Origin: Bacteroidales bacterium
Lineage (GTDB): Bacteria; Bacteroidota; Bacteroidia; Bacteroidales; UBA1402
Direction: 5' to 3'
Assembly: GCA_023230125.1 (NCBI GenBank)
Contig: JALNXZ010000062.1
Span: forward strand, 1 to 7,892
DNA: 7,892 nt
Part shown: positions 7,123 through 7,892 of the stretch, in pieces
Layout of the letters: each line of letters starts with the position of its first letter
Numbering within the stretch: the first letter of the stretch is position 1
Program-made: the position numbers and the translations under genes
The notes under the pieces: generated by a model
What the model was told of the DNA's origin: nothing
Database searches by the model: none
Seen by the model: only the letters and a program-made list of their open reading frames with translations

Positions 7123-7892
7123 ATGAAAACAATCAAATTCATAGCATCTTACGCTGTCATCTTATTGACAAGTTTCATTTTATTTCTAAATGCATCCTGT
7201 AGTGGAGATGATGGTCCTAATTATGAATTTCCGGATACAATTCCAACAGAGAATAGTAAAAAACCGCGTTATATTTGGATTGATGCGGCAGCTAATTTTA
7301 ATGATTTTGCCAACAGCAAAGAAAATATTGCCAGAGACCTGACTTTGGCTAAAGATGCCGGTTTTACTGATATTGTTGTGGACATACGTCCCACAAACGG
7401 TGATATCCTTTTCCAATCTTCGGTAGCCGGAGTTCAGCAAGTAGAATGGTTGGGCGCCTGGGTGAACGGCAATTATTCGAAAGTTTACCGTACAGCAACT
7501 TGGGACTATTTGCAGGCGTTCATAGATAAAGGACACGAATTGGGACTGAAAGTACATGCAGGTTTCAATACCATGGTTGGTGGAAACGGCAGTACATTGG
7601 GTAATCAGGGAATTCTTTACAGGGATAATACCAAGAAATCCTGGGCTACTTGTGATAACTTGTCTACCGGCATTACGAACGCGATGGATCAGGGATCAGG
7701 TACAAAATTTTTTAATCCCGCAAATGATGATGTCCAAACATATATCTGTAATATATTGAAGGACCTTGCAAAATATGATATTGATGGCATTATCCTTGAC
7801 AGAGGACGTTTTGGTGGAATCCAATCTGATTTTTCAGAGACTACCCGTCAGAAATTCCAAAATTATCTTGGTGGTGTTACTATTCAGAATTA
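7123..7892 (+). CDS. GHL10/YngK-like putative glycoside hydrolase lipoprotein, N-terminal part (3' end outside window)
   Basis: An open frame from ATG 7123 runs without a stop to the window edge, giving 256 full codons. The start opens a lipoprotein signal with a hydrophobic core at about 6-22 and the lipid-accepting Cys26 (LNASC). The next residues, SGDDG, are acidic, like the export signal of Bacteroidota surface lipoproteins. From about residue 49 the sequence resembles the GHL10 (YngK, DUF187-type) TIM-barrel: RYIWIDAA (strand 1), AGFTDIVVDIRPTNGDILFQS (strand 2 and loop, 79-99), GHELGLKVHAGFN (137-149), FFNPANDDVQTYI (196-208), and YDIDGIILDRGRF (218-230). Asp226 sits where related barrels carry a conserved Asp on the strand end and is a candidate catalytic residue. 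Databases often label relatives as alpha-amylase family proteins, a superfamily name that does not define a substrate. The gene probably belongs to the same operon, behind the hairpin at 7082-7115. The C-terminal part of the barrel and any accessory domains are not visible. Confidence 0.87.
   Translation, partial: MKTIKFIASYAVILLTSFILFLNASCSGDDGPNYEFPDTIPTENSKKPRYIWIDAAANFNDFANSKENIARDLTLAKDAGFTDIVVDIRPTNGDILFQSSVAGVQQVEWLGAWVNGNYSKVYRTATWDYLQAFIDKGHELGLKVHAGFNTMVGGNGSTLGNQGILYRDNTKKSWATCDNLSTGITNAMDQGSGTKFFNPANDDVQTYICNILKDLAKYDIDGIILDRGRFGGIQSDFSETTRQKFQNYLGGVTIQN

Noticed and set aside
7186..7557. Minus-strand 123-codon open frame opposite the GHL10-like gene
   Set aside because: It is wholly antisense to a well-supported lipoprotein/hydrolase gene and shows no recognisable domain or leader; it reads as a shadow. 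The same holds for the other minus-strand and off-frame open frames lying inside the susC, susD and DUF5018-like genes.
7556..7759. Plus-strand 67-codon open frame at the right end
   Set aside because: It lies in a different frame within the GHL10-like gene, whose own frame is open throughout and carries family motifs.
1..7892. CRISPR arrays, tRNA/rRNA genes, insertion sequences, phage or conjugation genes
   Set aside because: No regularly spaced repeats, no cloverleaf or rRNA-like stretches, and no transposase, integrase or mobilisation motifs were seen; coding content is accounted for by the five genes.

Overview
The window looks like chromosomal DNA from a gut-type Bacteroidota (Bacteroides, Phocaeicola or Parabacteroides-like). 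The evidence is a moderate-to-low GC content, AT-rich start regions without strong Shine-Dalgarno sequences, an adjacent SusC-like/SusD-like gene pair, and three lipoproteins with acidic residues just after the lipobox cysteine, as in Bacteroidota surface lipoproteins. I cannot assign a species.

Everything is on the + strand and reads as the middle of one polysaccharide utilization locus (PUL). Bases 1-536 hold the 3' end of a gene for a DUF4434-like putative glycoside hydrolase, cut by the window edge. After a 39-base gap comes a SusC-like TonB-dependent transporter (576-3737). A SusD-like lipoprotein (3734-5377) overlaps it by ATGA. Twenty bases later is a lipoprotein with tandem DUF5018-like beta-sandwich domains and a cysteine-bearing C-terminal beta region (5398-7056). 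A 66-base gap contains a perfect 14-bp hairpin with a T-rich tail (7082-7115). It ends only a few bases before the start of a GHL10/YngK-like putative glycoside hydrolase lipoprotein (7123 to the right edge), which is also truncated.

The inferred division of labour follows the Sus paradigm. The DUF5018 protein and the SusD-like protein capture a glycan at the cell surface. The GHL10-like lipoprotein, whose N-terminus suggests surface display, may cleave it or a glycan-linked substrate. SusC/SusD import the product, and the DUF4434-like protein may process it further. No regulator (hybrid two-component system, SusR, ECF sigma/anti-sigma) is visible, and none of the putative enzymes belongs to a family whose substrate I can name. 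The glycan target is therefore unknown, which is the main point of biological interest. The architecture itself is a recognised PUL type rather than a new kind of system.
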